Below are positions 1 to 7,629 of a stretch of DNA of 64,000 nt, in pieces (position 1 is the first letter of the stretch; each line of letters opens with the position of its first letter). The notes beneath the pieces are model-generated. The model saw only the letters and a program-made list of their open reading frames with translations. It was not told the DNA's origin and searched no databases. This DNA is from Pseudomonas rhizophila. Lineage in GTDB: Bacteria; Pseudomonadota; Gammaproteobacteria; Pseudomonadales; Pseudomonadaceae. The stretch spans positions 4,464,288-4,528,287 of the forward strand of contig NZ_CP024081.1 of the NCBI RefSeq assembly GCF_003033885.1, given 5' to 3'. The position numbers and the translations under genes were made by a program.

Positions 1-1
1 C

Positions 2-274
2 GCCCAACAGATCCAGCAATACACCCAGGAACGCGGCGTGGGCATTGTCGAGTTCGCCATTGCCTGGGTGCTGAACAACCGCGCCGTCACCTCGGCCATC
101 GTCGGACCGCGCACCGAGGAACAATGGGATGGCTACACCAAGGCGCAGTCGGTGACGATCACGGCCGAAGATGAAGCCTTCATCGATTCGCTGGTGACCC
201 CGGGGCATGCCTCGACGCCAGGCTTCAATGACGTGGGCCACTTCGTACCGGGGCGTGTGGCGCGTACGTCATAA
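2..274 (+). CDS. Aldo/keto reductase, C-terminal fragment
   Basis: The reading frame is open from the first bases of the window to a TAA at 272-274, so the gene starts outside. The visible part covers about 90 residues and carries the segment VEFAIAWVLNN, then SAIVGPRTEEQ, typical of the last helix and NADP-binding end of the aldo/keto reductase barrel (S-x-I-x-G-x-R/P). This family reduces carbonyls with NADPH in the cytosol; the substrate cannot be told from the tail. The catalytic Tyr and Lys lie in the missing part. The call rests on family resemblance of the C-terminus only. Confidence 0.8.
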   Translation, partial: AQQIQQYTQERGVGIVEFAIAWVLNNRAVTSAIVGPRTEEQWDGYTKAQSVTITAEDEAFIDSLVTPGHASTPGFNDVGHFVPGRVARTS

Positions 275-297
275 CTTCGTCGACTCCGACGAACACT

Positions 298-385
298 GTG
301 GGAGCATGGCTTGCCCGCGATGGCCGCGCTGCGGTTCAAGGGCTGAACCGCGTTATCGTTCATCGCGGGCAAGCCTTGCTCCCAC
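298..385. repeat. REPIN (paired REP palindrome)
   Basis: Two inverted REP arms, GTGGGAGCATGGCTTGCCC and its near-complement ending in GCTCCCAC, enclose a short spacer. It lies just after the aldo/keto reductase stop. REPINs are non-autonomous elements mobilised by RAYT transposases; no RAYT gene is in this window. Confidence 0.85.
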
Positions 386-447
386 AGGCCATGCGCCACA
401 GATAAATTTTCCAGTCACAAGTCCGGGTGTCGATGATCACCCTCATG

Positions 448-1341
448 AGAACCACTGTGTCCAAAGGCATCGTTCTATCGGTCTCGGCCTCTGTGCTGTT
501 CGCCGTCATGTATTACTACACCTCCCTGCTCTCGCCGCTGACCGGCGTGGAAATCTTCGGTTGGCGCATGCTGCTGACGATGCCCTGCATGACGGTGTTC
601 ATGCTGGTGGCAAAGGAGTGGAACCTGGTAACGGCGCTCGGTCGGCGCCTGATCGCCACGCCGCGTCTGTTGCTCGGTGCCATGGCGTCTTCGGCGTTGA
701 TGGGCGCGCAGCTGTGGCTGTTCATGTGGGCGCCCCTCAACGGCTACAGCCTGGACGTGTCGCTGGGGTATTTTTTGTTGCCGCTGTCGATGGTTCTGAC
801 CGGGCGCCTCGTCTATGGCGAGCGCCTGTCCTACCTGCAGAAAATCGCCGTGTTCTTCGCCACCCTCGGCGTGGTCAACGAGTTGTACCAGGTGGGTGGG
901 TTTTCCTGGGCAACACTGTTGGTGGTGGTGGGTTATCCGATCTACTTCATCCTGCGCAAACGCCTGGGGACTGACAACCTGGGCGGGTTGTGGCTGGACA
1001 TGACCCTGATGCTGCCGCTGGCGCTCTGGTTCGTACACAATGGGGAGCAGGGTTTCGCTGTTTTCGACCAGTACCCTTGGCTGTCGCTGCTGATCCCGTT
1101 GCTCGGGGTGATCAGTGCTTCGGCGCTGGTGGCCTACATCGTTGCCAGCCGGTTGCTGCCGTTCAGCCTGTTCGGGCTGTTGAGCTATGTCGAACCGGTG
1201 TTGCTGCTGGGCGTTGCCCTGCTGCTGGGAGAAAGCATCCAGGCCAGTGAATGGCTGACCTACATTCCCATCTGGCTGGCCGTGGCAGTGCTGGTGCTCG
1301 AAGGGTTCAAGCATCTGATGCGCCAGCGACGCCGGACCTGA
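448..1341 (+). CDS. rarD: EamA-family permease, RarD-like
   Basis: This is a roughly 297-residue hydrophobic protein with about ten predicted membrane segments, as expected for the drug/metabolite transporter superfamily. The phrases LWLFMWAPLNGYS, DVSLGYFLLPL and GFSWATLLVVVGYP resemble the RarD branch (named for chloramphenicol sensitivity). The natural substrate of RarD is not firmly known. The start is uncertain: in-frame GTG 427, ATG 433, ATG 448 and GTG 457 are all possible, and the GTG at 457 gives MSKGIVLS, close to family N-termini. It stands alone, with REPINs on both sides. Confidence 0.85.
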   Translation, partial: RTTVSKGIVLSVSASVLFAVMYYYTSLLSPLTGVEIFGWRMLLTMPCMTVFMLVAKEWNLVTALGRRLIATPRLLLGAMASSALMGAQLWLFMWAPLNGYSLDVSLGYFLLPLSMVLTGRLVYGERLSYLQKIAVFFATLGVVNELYQVGGFSWATLLVVVGYPIYFILRKRLGTDNLGGLWLDMTLMLPLALWFVHNGEQGFAVFDQYPWLSLLIPLLGVISASALVAYIVASRLLPFSLFGLLSYVEPVLLLGVALLLGESIQASEWLTYIPIWLAVAVLVLEGFKHLMRQRRRT

Positions 1342-1357
1342 AACTTACACGGACCTT

Positions 1358-1444
1358 GTGGGAGCGAGCCTGCTCGCGATATCGGCGGCACATTCAACAT
1401 TGATGTATCTGAAAGGTCGCGATCGCGAGCAGGCTCGCTCCCAC
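1358..1444. repeat. REPIN
   Basis: Arms GTGGGAGCGAGCCTGCTCGCGA and its complement enclose a roughly 40-nt loop. It sits between the rarD-like stop and the hppD terminator, that is, between convergent genes. Confidence 0.9.
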
Positions 1445-1463
1445 ATTGGGATCTGCTGGCCAA

Positions 1464-1498
1464 TAAAAAACCCGTACGGCAGTTACGCCGCACGGGTT
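1464..1498 (-). terminator. Rho-independent terminator of hppD
   Basis: CCCGTACGGC and GCCGCACGGG form a 10-bp stem with one mismatch. On the minus strand it is followed by a run of six T. It lies about 20 bp after the hppD stop. Confidence 0.85.
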
Positions 1499-1515
1499 GT
1501 CTGTTGCCTCAGCTC

Positions 1516-2592
1516 TTACTCAGTAGCCAACACACCACGCCGCACCTGGTCACGCTCGATGGACTCGAACAACGCCTTGAAGTTGCCTTCGCCGAAGCCA
1601 TCGTCGCCCTTGCGCTGGATGAATTCGAAGAACACCGGCCCCATCAGGGTTTCCGAGAAAATCTGCAACAGCAGACGCTTGTCGCCCTGTTCGGAAGCGC
1701 CGTCCAGCAAAATGCCCCGCGCTTGCAGTTCATCCACCGGCTCGCCGTGGTTCGGCAGGCGACCTTCGAGCATTTCGTAGTAGGTGTCCGGCGGCGCGGT
1801 CATGAAGCGCATGCCGATGCTTTTAAGCTGGTCCCAGGTTTTGATCAGGTCATCGGTCAGGAAGGCCACGTGCTGGATGCCTTCACCGTTGAACTGCATC
1901 AGAAATTCTTCGATCTGCCCGGCGCCCTTGGACGATTCCTCGTTCAGCGGGATGCGGATCATGCCATCCGGGGCGGTCATGGCCTTGGAGGTCAGGCCGG
2001 TGTATTCGCCCTTGATGTCGAAGTAACGGATCTCGCGGAAGTTGAACAGCTTCTCGTAGAAGCCGGCCCAGTAGGCCATTCGCCCGCGATACACGTTGTG
2101 GGTCAGGTGGTCGATGATTTTCAGGCCCGCGCCCACCGGGTTGCGGTCAACGCCTTCGAGGAACACGAAGTCGATGTCGTAGATGGAGCTGCCTTCACCA
2201 AAACGGTCGATCAGGTACAGCGGCGCGCCGCCGATGCCTTTGATTGCCGGCAGGTTCAGCTCCATCGGACCGGTTTCGATGTGAATCGGCTGGGCGCCGA
2301 GTTCCAGGGCGCGCTTGTAGGCCTGTTGCGAATCCTTGACCCGGAATGCCATGCCGCACACCGACGGCCCATGTTCGGCGGCGAAGTACGAGGCCACGCT
2401 GTGGGGCTCGTTGTTGAGGATCAGGTTGATCGCGCCCTGGCGATACAGGTGCACGTCCTTGGAGCGGTGGCTGGCCACTTTGGTGAAGCCCATGATCTCG
2501 AAGATCGGCTCCAGGGTATTGGGTGTGGGGGATGCGAATTCGATGAATTCAAAGCCCATCAGGCCCATCGGGTTTTCGTATAGATCTGCCAT
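1516..2592 (-). CDS. hppD: 4-hydroxyphenylpyruvate dioxygenase
   Basis: The 358-residue cytosolic non-haem iron enzyme converts 4-hydroxyphenylpyruvate to homogentisate in tyrosine catabolism. It belongs to the vicinal-oxygen-chelate fold. The expected iron ligands are visible: His162 (DHLTHN), His241 (IQHVAF) and Glu323 (VFFEFIQ), within one residue of the well-studied P. fluorescens enzyme. The start at 2592 has a GAGG ribosome site (ATGAGGCGCCAAC) just upstream. A clear terminator follows, so it is probably a single-gene transcript, apart from a possible short ORF in its leader at 2629-2733. Confidence 0.97.
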   Translation of the reverse strand: MADLYENPMGLMGFEFIEFASPTPNTLEPIFEIMGFTKVASHRSKDVHLYRQGAINLILNNEPHSVASYFAAEHGPSVCGMAFRVKDSQQAYKRALELGAQPIHIETGPMELNLPAIKGIGGAPLYLIDRFGEGSSIYDIDFVFLEGVDRNPVGAGLKIIDHLTHNVYRGRMAYWAGFYEKLFNFREIRYFDIKGEYTGLTSKAMTAPDGMIRIPLNEESSKGAGQIEEFLMQFNGEGIQHVAFLTDDLIKTWDQLKSIGMRFMTAPPDTYYEMLEGRLPNHGEPVDELQARGILLDGASEQGDKRLLLQIFSETLMGPVFFEFIQRKGDDGFGEGNFKALFESIERDQVRRGVLATE

Positions 2593-2628
2593 GTTGGCGC
2601 CTCATCATGCTTATCAATTAACGGAGCG

Positions 2629-2733
2629 TTAGTTGCCGGCCATGCTGAGGGCACGCGGTGGCGCGCAGGAAATGCCGCGAACGGTGCGGGCGAGGAAATC
2701 GCCGTAGATCAGTTGAAACCCGAATATCTTCAT
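2629..2733 (-). CDS. Possible 34-residue leader peptide upstream of hppD
   Basis: An ATG at 2733 opens a 34-codon frame ending in TAA at 2629, 36 nt before the hppD start and on the same strand. The peptide starts MKIFGFQLIYGDF and has a mixed amphipathic N-terminus followed by ARTVRG and CAPPRAL. The ribosome site is weak. It could be a conserved micro-protein, a regulatory leader peptide, or chance. No function is assigned. Confidence 0.45.
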   Translation of the reverse strand: MKIFGFQLIYGDFLARTVRGISCAPPRALSMAGN

Positions 2734-2841
2734 TGTCGACCCAAGGCTCTTGCGGGCGAGGCTTCTGCTGCCAGAAGACGTTTATTCTTATATGCGTAAC
2801 TCGATTCTACACAGCGTAACCATGTTTGTCCGCCTTCGGTA

Positions 2842-3786
2842 TCAAATCGTCTTTTGCGGCGACCGCGCAAGGGGTTTGTTGCACAGGAAAATCCCCGTCA
2901 GGATCAGCCCCGCACCTACACCCATCAAGACGGTGAGCCGCTCGTCCAACAGCAGCGCCCCGAACAGCACAGCGGTCAACGGGTTGAGTGCGATGAACAC
3001 GCCGGAACGGGTCGCGCCAATCCGACGGATGCCGTCGTACCAGGCTATATAGGCCAACGCCGACCCCAGCACGCCCAAGTACAGCAGGCTCAACCATTGC
3101 CGGATGTCCAGCCCGCGCAATGCTTCGACGCGAACTTCGCCTGCGGCCGCGCAGGCTAGCCACAACATCAAGGTGCCCAGCAGAATCGACCAGGTCACGG
3201 TTTGCAAAGGCCCGAGGCTTTCATTCAGGTTTTTGGAAAACAAGGAATAAATGCCCCAGCCCAGCACGCAGCCAAAAATCAGCAGATCGCCCAGCCAGCC
3301 CTGCCCTGCACTCTGTAGCAAGGACGGATCGCGACTGACGATCACCAGCCCCGCCCCGCCGATACACAGCACGATGCCCGCAACTTTCGCCCGGCTCAGC
3401 CGTTCCTTGAACAGCCACCAGGACGCCAGTCCTATCACCGCCGGATTCAAGGCCACGATCAACGAGGCCCGCGACGCATTGATGTACTGCAAGCCATAGA
3501 AGAAACACAGGTTGTAGAAAAAGATCCCGAAGAACCCCAGCGCCGCCAATTGCAGCCCTTGTTTGCGGTTGGGCCTGGCCAGCGGGATCCCGGCCAGACC
3601 GAGAAACAGCAACAGCGCGAGACTGGCCAACAGAAACCGCAGGCTGGCGGCGAGCAGCGGGGTCAGGGCATCGGAAAGGATCCTGCCGGCAACGAAGGTG
3701 CCGCCCCAGATCATGGTGACCATGGCCAGTTTCAGGTAGACCGGCAGGTCCGAAGGGGTTGGAACGGATTGTTCGAGGGTTTTCAT
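2842..3786 (-). CDS. EamA-family DMT transporter
   Basis: This 314-residue inner-membrane protein starts at MKTLEQSVPTPSD. The longer frame upstream runs through a REP element and is not credible. Ten membrane segments and two EamA repeats are apparent, with MIWGGTFVAGR in helix 1 and ALNPAVIGLASW and ALNPLTAVLFGALLL at the ends of the repeats. It is likely an exporter of a small metabolite; the substrate is unknown. It is divergent from the LysR gene at 3976, which is its most likely regulator. Confidence 0.88.
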   Translation of the reverse strand: MKTLEQSVPTPSDLPVYLKLAMVTMIWGGTFVAGRILSDALTPLLAASLRFLLASLALLLFLGLAGIPLARPNRKQGLQLAALGFFGIFFYNLCFFYGLQYINASRASLIVALNPAVIGLASWWLFKERLSRAKVAGIVLCIGGAGLVIVSRDPSLLQSAGQGWLGDLLIFGCVLGWGIYSLFSKNLNESLGPLQTVTWSILLGTLMLWLACAAAGEVRVEALRGLDIRQWLSLLYLGVLGSALAYIAWYDGIRRIGATRSGVFIALNPLTAVLFGALLLDERLTVLMGVGAGLILTGIFLCNKPLARSPQKTI

Positions 3787-3818
3787 GGTTTCACCACATT
3801 GAAATAAAACGACTACCC

Positions 3819-3907
3819 GTGGCGAGGGAGCTTGCTCCCGCTGGGCTGCGAAGCGGCCCTTTTCTATGAGCGCTTCGCACTCAAGCGGGAGCAAGCTCCC
3901 TCGCCAC
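3819..3907. repeat. REP pair of the GTGGCGAGGGAGC family
   Basis: GTGGCGAGGGAGCTTGCTCCCGC and its complement bracket about 40 nt. This family differs in sequence from the GTGGGAGCGAGC REPINs. Unusually, it sits inside a divergent promoter region. Confidence 0.85.
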
Positions 3908-3975
3908 AGGAAAGTGCGCTTGAGATACTCTATTGTTCGCCTCATGCTTGATCATCGTAAAATGAGTATTCCCTC

Positions 3976-4842
3976 ATGACCCTCACCCAACTCGAAATCT
4001 TCTCCCAGGTCGCCGAGCTACGCGGTTTCACCGCCGCGGCGACGCGGTTGGGCATCAGCCAGTCAGCGGTGTCCCACGCCATCAAATCGCTGGAGCAGGA
4101 GTTGGGCGTAGAGCTGTTCAGACGTCATCAGACCCTCATCGAACCCAGCGACATTGGCCGGCAGTTGCTGCTGCGCGCCCGGGCCATGCTCGGGCTGGCC
4201 AATACCCTGCGCCAGGAAGCCGCCGATGCGCGGGGCATGCGCCGAGGCACCCTGCGCATCGGCTCGTTCGGTCCGACTTCGTCGATGAAGTTGTTGCCCG
4301 CCATCCTGCAACGTTACCGGGCTCTGCATCCGGGGATCGAAGTGCACATCGACGAAGGGCCGGACCGGCAAGTCATCCAGTGGCTGGATGAACGGCGGAT
4401 CGACGTCGGTTTCGTGGTGCTGCCCGAAGACCGTTTCGACACGTTCGCGCTGATGCAAGACCAGATGGTCGCCGTGCTGCCCACCGCCCATCCCCTCGCT
4501 GCCCAAGCCAGCCTGAGTCTCAAGGACCTGTGCAACGACCCGTTCGTGCTCACCGAGGCCGGTTCTTCTGAACTGGTTTCGCGCCTGTTCAACGCAGCCC
4601 GGCTCACACCGAACGTGCGCTATCGTTGTTCGCAGCTGCTCAGTACCCTGGATGTCGTCAGCCGCGGCGAGGCCGTGACCCTGGTGTCCGAAGGTTCACT
4701 GCCGGGCGGCGACAACCCACGGTTCGTCACGCGGCCATTGTCGCCACAGGTTCCGCGTCAGATAGGCCTGGCGGTACTGGACAGCCGACAGGCCTCGCCC
4801 GCTACCCTGGCATTTATCGAGCTGGCGAGGCAGTCAGTCTGA
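3976..4842 (+). CDS. LysR-family transcriptional regulator
   Basis: The 288-residue protein has an N-terminal winged helix-turn-helix (residues about 2-60; AAATRLGISQSAVSHAIKSLE) and a periplasmic-binding-protein-like effector domain. The spacing and orientation to the EamA exporter at 3786 are typical of a LysR regulator and its target. The effector is unknown. The start at 3976 gives the canonical MTLTQLEIF beginning. Confidence 0.93.
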   Translation: MTLTQLEIFSQVAELRGFTAAATRLGISQSAVSHAIKSLEQELGVELFRRHQTLIEPSDIGRQLLLRARAMLGLANTLRQEAADARGMRRGTLRIGSFGPTSSMKLLPAILQRYRALHPGIEVHIDEGPDRQVIQWLDERRIDVGFVVLPEDRFDTFALMQDQMVAVLPTAHPLAAQASLSLKDLCNDPFVLTEAGSSELVSRLFNAARLTPNVRYRCSQLLSTLDVVSRGEAVTLVSEGSLPGGDNPRFVTRPLSPQVPRQIGLAVLDSRQASPATLAFIELARQSV

Positions 4843-4894
4843 TCACCGGCAACCGAATACACTATCGAAGCTGTTCCTCAAGCCCTCACAGGTT

Positions 4895-5523
4895 ATGCAG
4901 ATGCCATTGACCGCCACTCGTTTGCGCAAGCGGCCCCGTCGCAACCTGATCACGCTGCTCTGCGGCGTGCTGCCGATACTGTCAGGGCTGGGCATTCTGT
5001 ACATGCAGGCGGAACGGACACTGGAGCAACAGAGCCGACAGACCAGCGAAGAGTTGATCGGGCAGATCGAGGGGTCATTACCTTGGTGCTGGAGCTGACC
5101 GAGCGCGAGCTGATTGAACCGACACCCACCACTCACCAGCTGTTCCAGCATCTGCGTGAACTGGGGGTGAAGATCGCAATCGACGACTTCGGCACCGGTC
5201 ATTCCAGCCTGGGCTACTTGCGCCAGTTCAACGTGGACTTCCTGAAAATCGACCAGAGCTTTGTTGCCATGATTGGCGTCGATGCCCTGTCACGGCACAT
5301 CCTTGACAGCATCATCGAACTGTCGGGCAAGCTGGACTTGGGTATCGTTGCCGAGGGGGTCGAAACCGTTGAACAAAGCAACTATCTGGCCGCTCACGGG
5401 GTGAACTTTTTGCAGGGTTATCTATTTGGTCGCCCGATGAGTGGCGCGGATTTCATTGCGGCGGTGTCCGTCATTGAAAGCCCTGGTGCTACGTCCCTCC
5501 ACGGACAACCACAGTCGGACTGA
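4895..5523 (+). pseudogene. Cyclic-di-GMP phosphodiesterase (CSS-EAL type), internally deleted remnant
   Basis: From 4895 one frame encodes an N-terminus with a basic stretch and a membrane helix (LITLLCGVLPILSG, then an EQQSRQTSEELIGQIE helix), as in membrane phosphodiesterases with a periplasmic CSS domain. It stops at 5098. From about 5083 a different frame encodes the C-terminal half of an EAL domain: VLELTERE, IAIDDFGTGHSSLGYL, FLKIDQSF, IVAEGVET and GYLFGRPM. The periplasmic domain, second helix and the EAL signature half are missing, and the two pieces are out of frame. A large internal deletion with a junction near 5070-5085 explains this. The metal-binding DDFGTGHS motif survives, but no complete domain can be made. 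Confidence 0.85.
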
Positions 5524-5709
5524 TAAAATTCGCATCCCTTGTTACATAACGAAAAAGTTACGATTTACACCCGTGGGTTTCACTACTACAATTTTTTTAC
5601 CTGTGGCTAATAGCAGGAGCGTCATTATCACCGAGTCGCTTCAAGGCACTTGGCTTATAGCTTTGTTTGCGGTTGGTATCAGCCAAATATTCTGATTGGA
5701 GTAACGATA
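5524..5709 (+). promoter_or_regulatory. AT-rich upstream region of mvaT
   Basis: This is visibly richer in A and T than its surroundings (for example TTACATAACGAAAAAGTTAC and ACTACAATTTTTTTACC). MvaT-type proteins bind AT-rich DNA and often repress their own genes, so this is the likely promoter and autoregulatory region. No single promoter hexamer pair stands out. Confidence 0.5.
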
Positions 5710-6075
5710 TTGTCCAGACTCGCTGAATTTCGTAAAGCAGAACAGGACCTTCAAGAGCGGCTCAAGCAGCTGGAAAAGCTGAAGAATGATGCCGGGCTCA
5801 AGAAAGAAATCGAATTCGAAGAGAAGCTCCAGGGACTGATGAAAACCTACGGCAAGAGCCTGCGCGACGTCATCGCGATTCTCGACCCGAACCCGGCCAA
5901 GGGGGGCCTGCCATCGACCAAGCCTGTCAAAACCCGCCGTGCGCGAGTGGTCAAGGTGTACCAGAACCCGCACACAGGTGAACTGATCGAAACCAAAGGC
6001 GGCAACCATCGAGGCCTGAAAGCCTGGAAAGAACAGTACGGTGCAAAAACCGTTGACGCCTGGTTGCGCAGCTGA
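5710..6075 (+). CDS. mvaT: H-NS-family xenogeneic silencer MvaT/MvaV
   Basis: The 121-residue nucleoid protein begins at a TTG codon (5710), giving MSRLAEFRKAEQDLQ, the family's standard start. GGAG lies about 9 nt upstream. The upstream frame to 5650 lacks family similarity. Residues about 1-60 form the coiled-coil oligomerisation region, and the C-terminal DNA-binding end has the TKGGNHRGLKAWKEQYG motif that inserts in the minor groove of AT-rich DNA. It silences horizontally acquired genes. Pseudomonas carry several paralogues, so MvaT versus MvaV cannot be decided here. A strong terminator follows. Confidence 0.93.
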   Translation: MSRLAEFRKAEQDLQERLKQLEKLKNDAGLKKEIEFEEKLQGLMKTYGKSLRDVIAILDPNPAKGGLPSTKPVKTRRARVVKVYQNPHTGELIETKGGNHRGLKAWKEQYGAKTVDAWLRS

Positions 6076-6091
6076 GAAAGCTGGCCGAATG

Positions 6092-6122
6092 AAAAAAACC
6101 CTGAGCCTGCTCAGGGTTTTTT
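6092..6122 (+). terminator. Rho-independent terminator of mvaT
   Basis: CCCTGAG CCTG CTCAGGG followed by six T, 20-40 bp after the mvaT stop. A run of A on the other side could also stop minus-strand transcripts. Confidence 0.93.
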
Positions 6123-6166
6123 ATGGGGCAGGATTTCTGGATTAAGTAGTTCTAATACCGAGGGCT

Positions 6167-6703
6167 TTATAGTTTCAGGCTATTTCGTACCGACTGTATT
6201 TCATCCTGGTTTTCTACAAACTCCTGAGCCTGCCCCGCATAGGACAGCACATTAGCCCTGCCCTCCTTTAGTGCAGCCACGAGTGTCTGAGATAACACGT
6301 GCCGACCGTTTTGCGTGATCGTGCAAGTGGTCTCCAGTGCGGCAACGTCGCCCAACATCGAAGAATGAATCTTATTACAGACACTTTGATAACCGCTCTG
6401 ATAAAAGTCCTTTTGAATTGATTTGCGCATTTCCAGTAACACGCCTTGCAAGTTGACTTGATGACCCGGCTCGATGGGTGTCGTGGTCAGTTCCATGACC
6501 ATCACCGCCGTGCCCGCTGAATCACTCTTTGTCGCCCGTTGCCGGGTCGTTCCCGGCGCTGCCGACGAGGTGCCAGCATCAGAGGGCAATGGTTCGATGA
6601 CCCAGCCTGGGGGCCAGGCGACCTGCGGTTCGGCGGCCTGGACAGCGACATTTGCCATCGAGGCCAGCAGCAGGACAAACAGCGAAAGGAACGGTCGAAT
6701 CAT
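6167..6703 (-). CDS. Secreted protein of unknown function (DUF4946-like)
   Basis: The 178-residue protein starts at MIRPFLSLFVLLLAS, a clear Sec signal peptide cleaved near VQAAE. The mature protein begins with PQVAWPPGWVIEPLP and contains two Cys (VCNKIHSS and ETTCTITQ) that could form one disulphide. It resembles the Pseudomonas DUF4946 proteins, about which little is known. The longer frame to 6853 is not used because the signal peptide fixes the start. It converges on mvaT and shares the intergenic terminator. Confidence 0.7.
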   Translation of the reverse strand: MIRPFLSLFVLLLASMANVAVQAAEPQVAWPPGWVIEPLPSDAGTSSAAPGTTRQRATKSDSAGTAVMVMELTTTPIEPGHQVNLQGVLLEMRKSIQKDFYQSGYQSVCNKIHSSMLGDVAALETTCTITQNGRHVLSQTLVAALKEGRANVLSYAGQAQEFVENQDEIQSVRNSLKL

Positions 6704-6894
6704 TGCATTGCACTCAAGGACGATTCGTAAAGTCTGAAGCCCGCCGCCCAGGCAAGCAATAGCCAGAGGCGTTTGGCGATGCCGCGCCCCTTGCGTATCA
6801 TGGGTGCACCTGCAAGGAAGCCGTTTAGCGCAAGCCCAGGACCGTCGCAGCAAAGTTGCGATGCCGTTTGCCCCACTTATTTTCCGGAGGGCCC

Positions 6895-7416
6895 ATGAGC
6901 CTGCACGAACTCAACACTTTCCCTGGCGTCACCGCCCAACCCGATACCGCCACGGCCAAATTCGTCTTCAACCACACCATGCTGCGGGTCAAGGACATCA
7001 CCCAGTCCCTGGATTTCTACACCCGGGTGTTGGGTTTTTCCCTGGTGGAAAAACGCGATTTCCCGGAAGCCGAATTCAGCCTGTACTTCCTCGCCTTGGT
7101 GGACAAGAGCCAGATTCCGGCCGACGCTGCACAGCGCACCGAATGGATGAAATCCATCCCCGGCATCCTGGAGCTGACCCACAACCACGGCACCGAAAGC
7201 GACCCGGCGTTCGCCTACCACAACGGCAACACTGACCCACGCGGGTTCGGCCACATCTGCATCTCGGTCCCGGACATCGTGGCCGCTTGCGAGCGCTTCG
7301 AAGCGCTGGGCTGCGACTTCCAGAAGCGCCTGAACGACGGTCGCATGAAAAGCCTGGCATTCATCAAGGACCCGGATGGCTACTGGGTTGAAATCATCCA
7401 GCCTGCGCCGCTGTAA
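6895..7416 (+). CDS. gloA: Lactoylglutathione lyase (glyoxalase I)
   Basis: The 173-residue cytosolic metalloenzyme isomerises the methylglyoxal-glutathione hemithioacetal to S-lactoylglutathione. The four metal ligands are apparent: His27 (FNHTML), the Glu of ILELTHN, the His of GFGHICISV and the Glu of YWVEIIQ. The start at 6895 follows CCGGAGG at good spacing; earlier in-frame codons are not supported. The length and the insertion around KSQIPADAAQRTEW fit the long, zinc-type glyoxalase I found in pseudomonads. Confidence 0.95.
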   Translation: MSLHELNTFPGVTAQPDTATAKFVFNHTMLRVKDITQSLDFYTRVLGFSLVEKRDFPEAEFSLYFLALVDKSQIPADAAQRTEWMKSIPGILELTHNHGTESDPAFAYHNGNTDPRGFGHICISVPDIVAACERFEALGCDFQKRLNDGRMKSLAFIKDPDGYWVEIIQPAPL

Positions 7417-7461
7417 GCGCCACCGTAGGGTGTGTGGGCAATAAAAATCCCACAGCCCCCT

Positions 7462-7548
7462 GTGGGAGCGAGCCTGCTCGCGATAGCGGCAGCGCATTCA
7501 ACATTGATGTACCAGACAGTCTGCTATCGCGAGCAGGCTCGCTCCCAC
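7462..7548. repeat. REPIN
   Basis: GTGGGAGCGAGCCTGCTCGCGATAGC arms around a 35-40 nt loop, between gloA and the shared terminator. Confidence 0.9.
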
Positions 7549-7566
7549 AGGGTAATGCGTGATCCC

Positions 7567-7606
7567 AAAAAAAAACCCCATGAGCACTGGGCTCATGGGG
7601 TTTTGT
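7567..7606 (-). terminator. Bidirectional terminator between gloA and ahpF
   Basis: AACCCCATGAG and CTCATGGGGTT form an 11-bp stem. It is flanked by a run of A on the left and T-rich sequence on the right, so it can end ahpF (minus) and gloA (plus) transcripts. Confidence 0.9.
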
Positions 7607-7629
7607 TTTTCCCGCTATCGGCTATCTGT

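Noticed and set aside
3787..3945. N-terminal extension of the EamA transporter to 3945
   Set aside because: The added 53 residues are translated REP sequence, and MKTLEQ at 3786 gives the normal family start.
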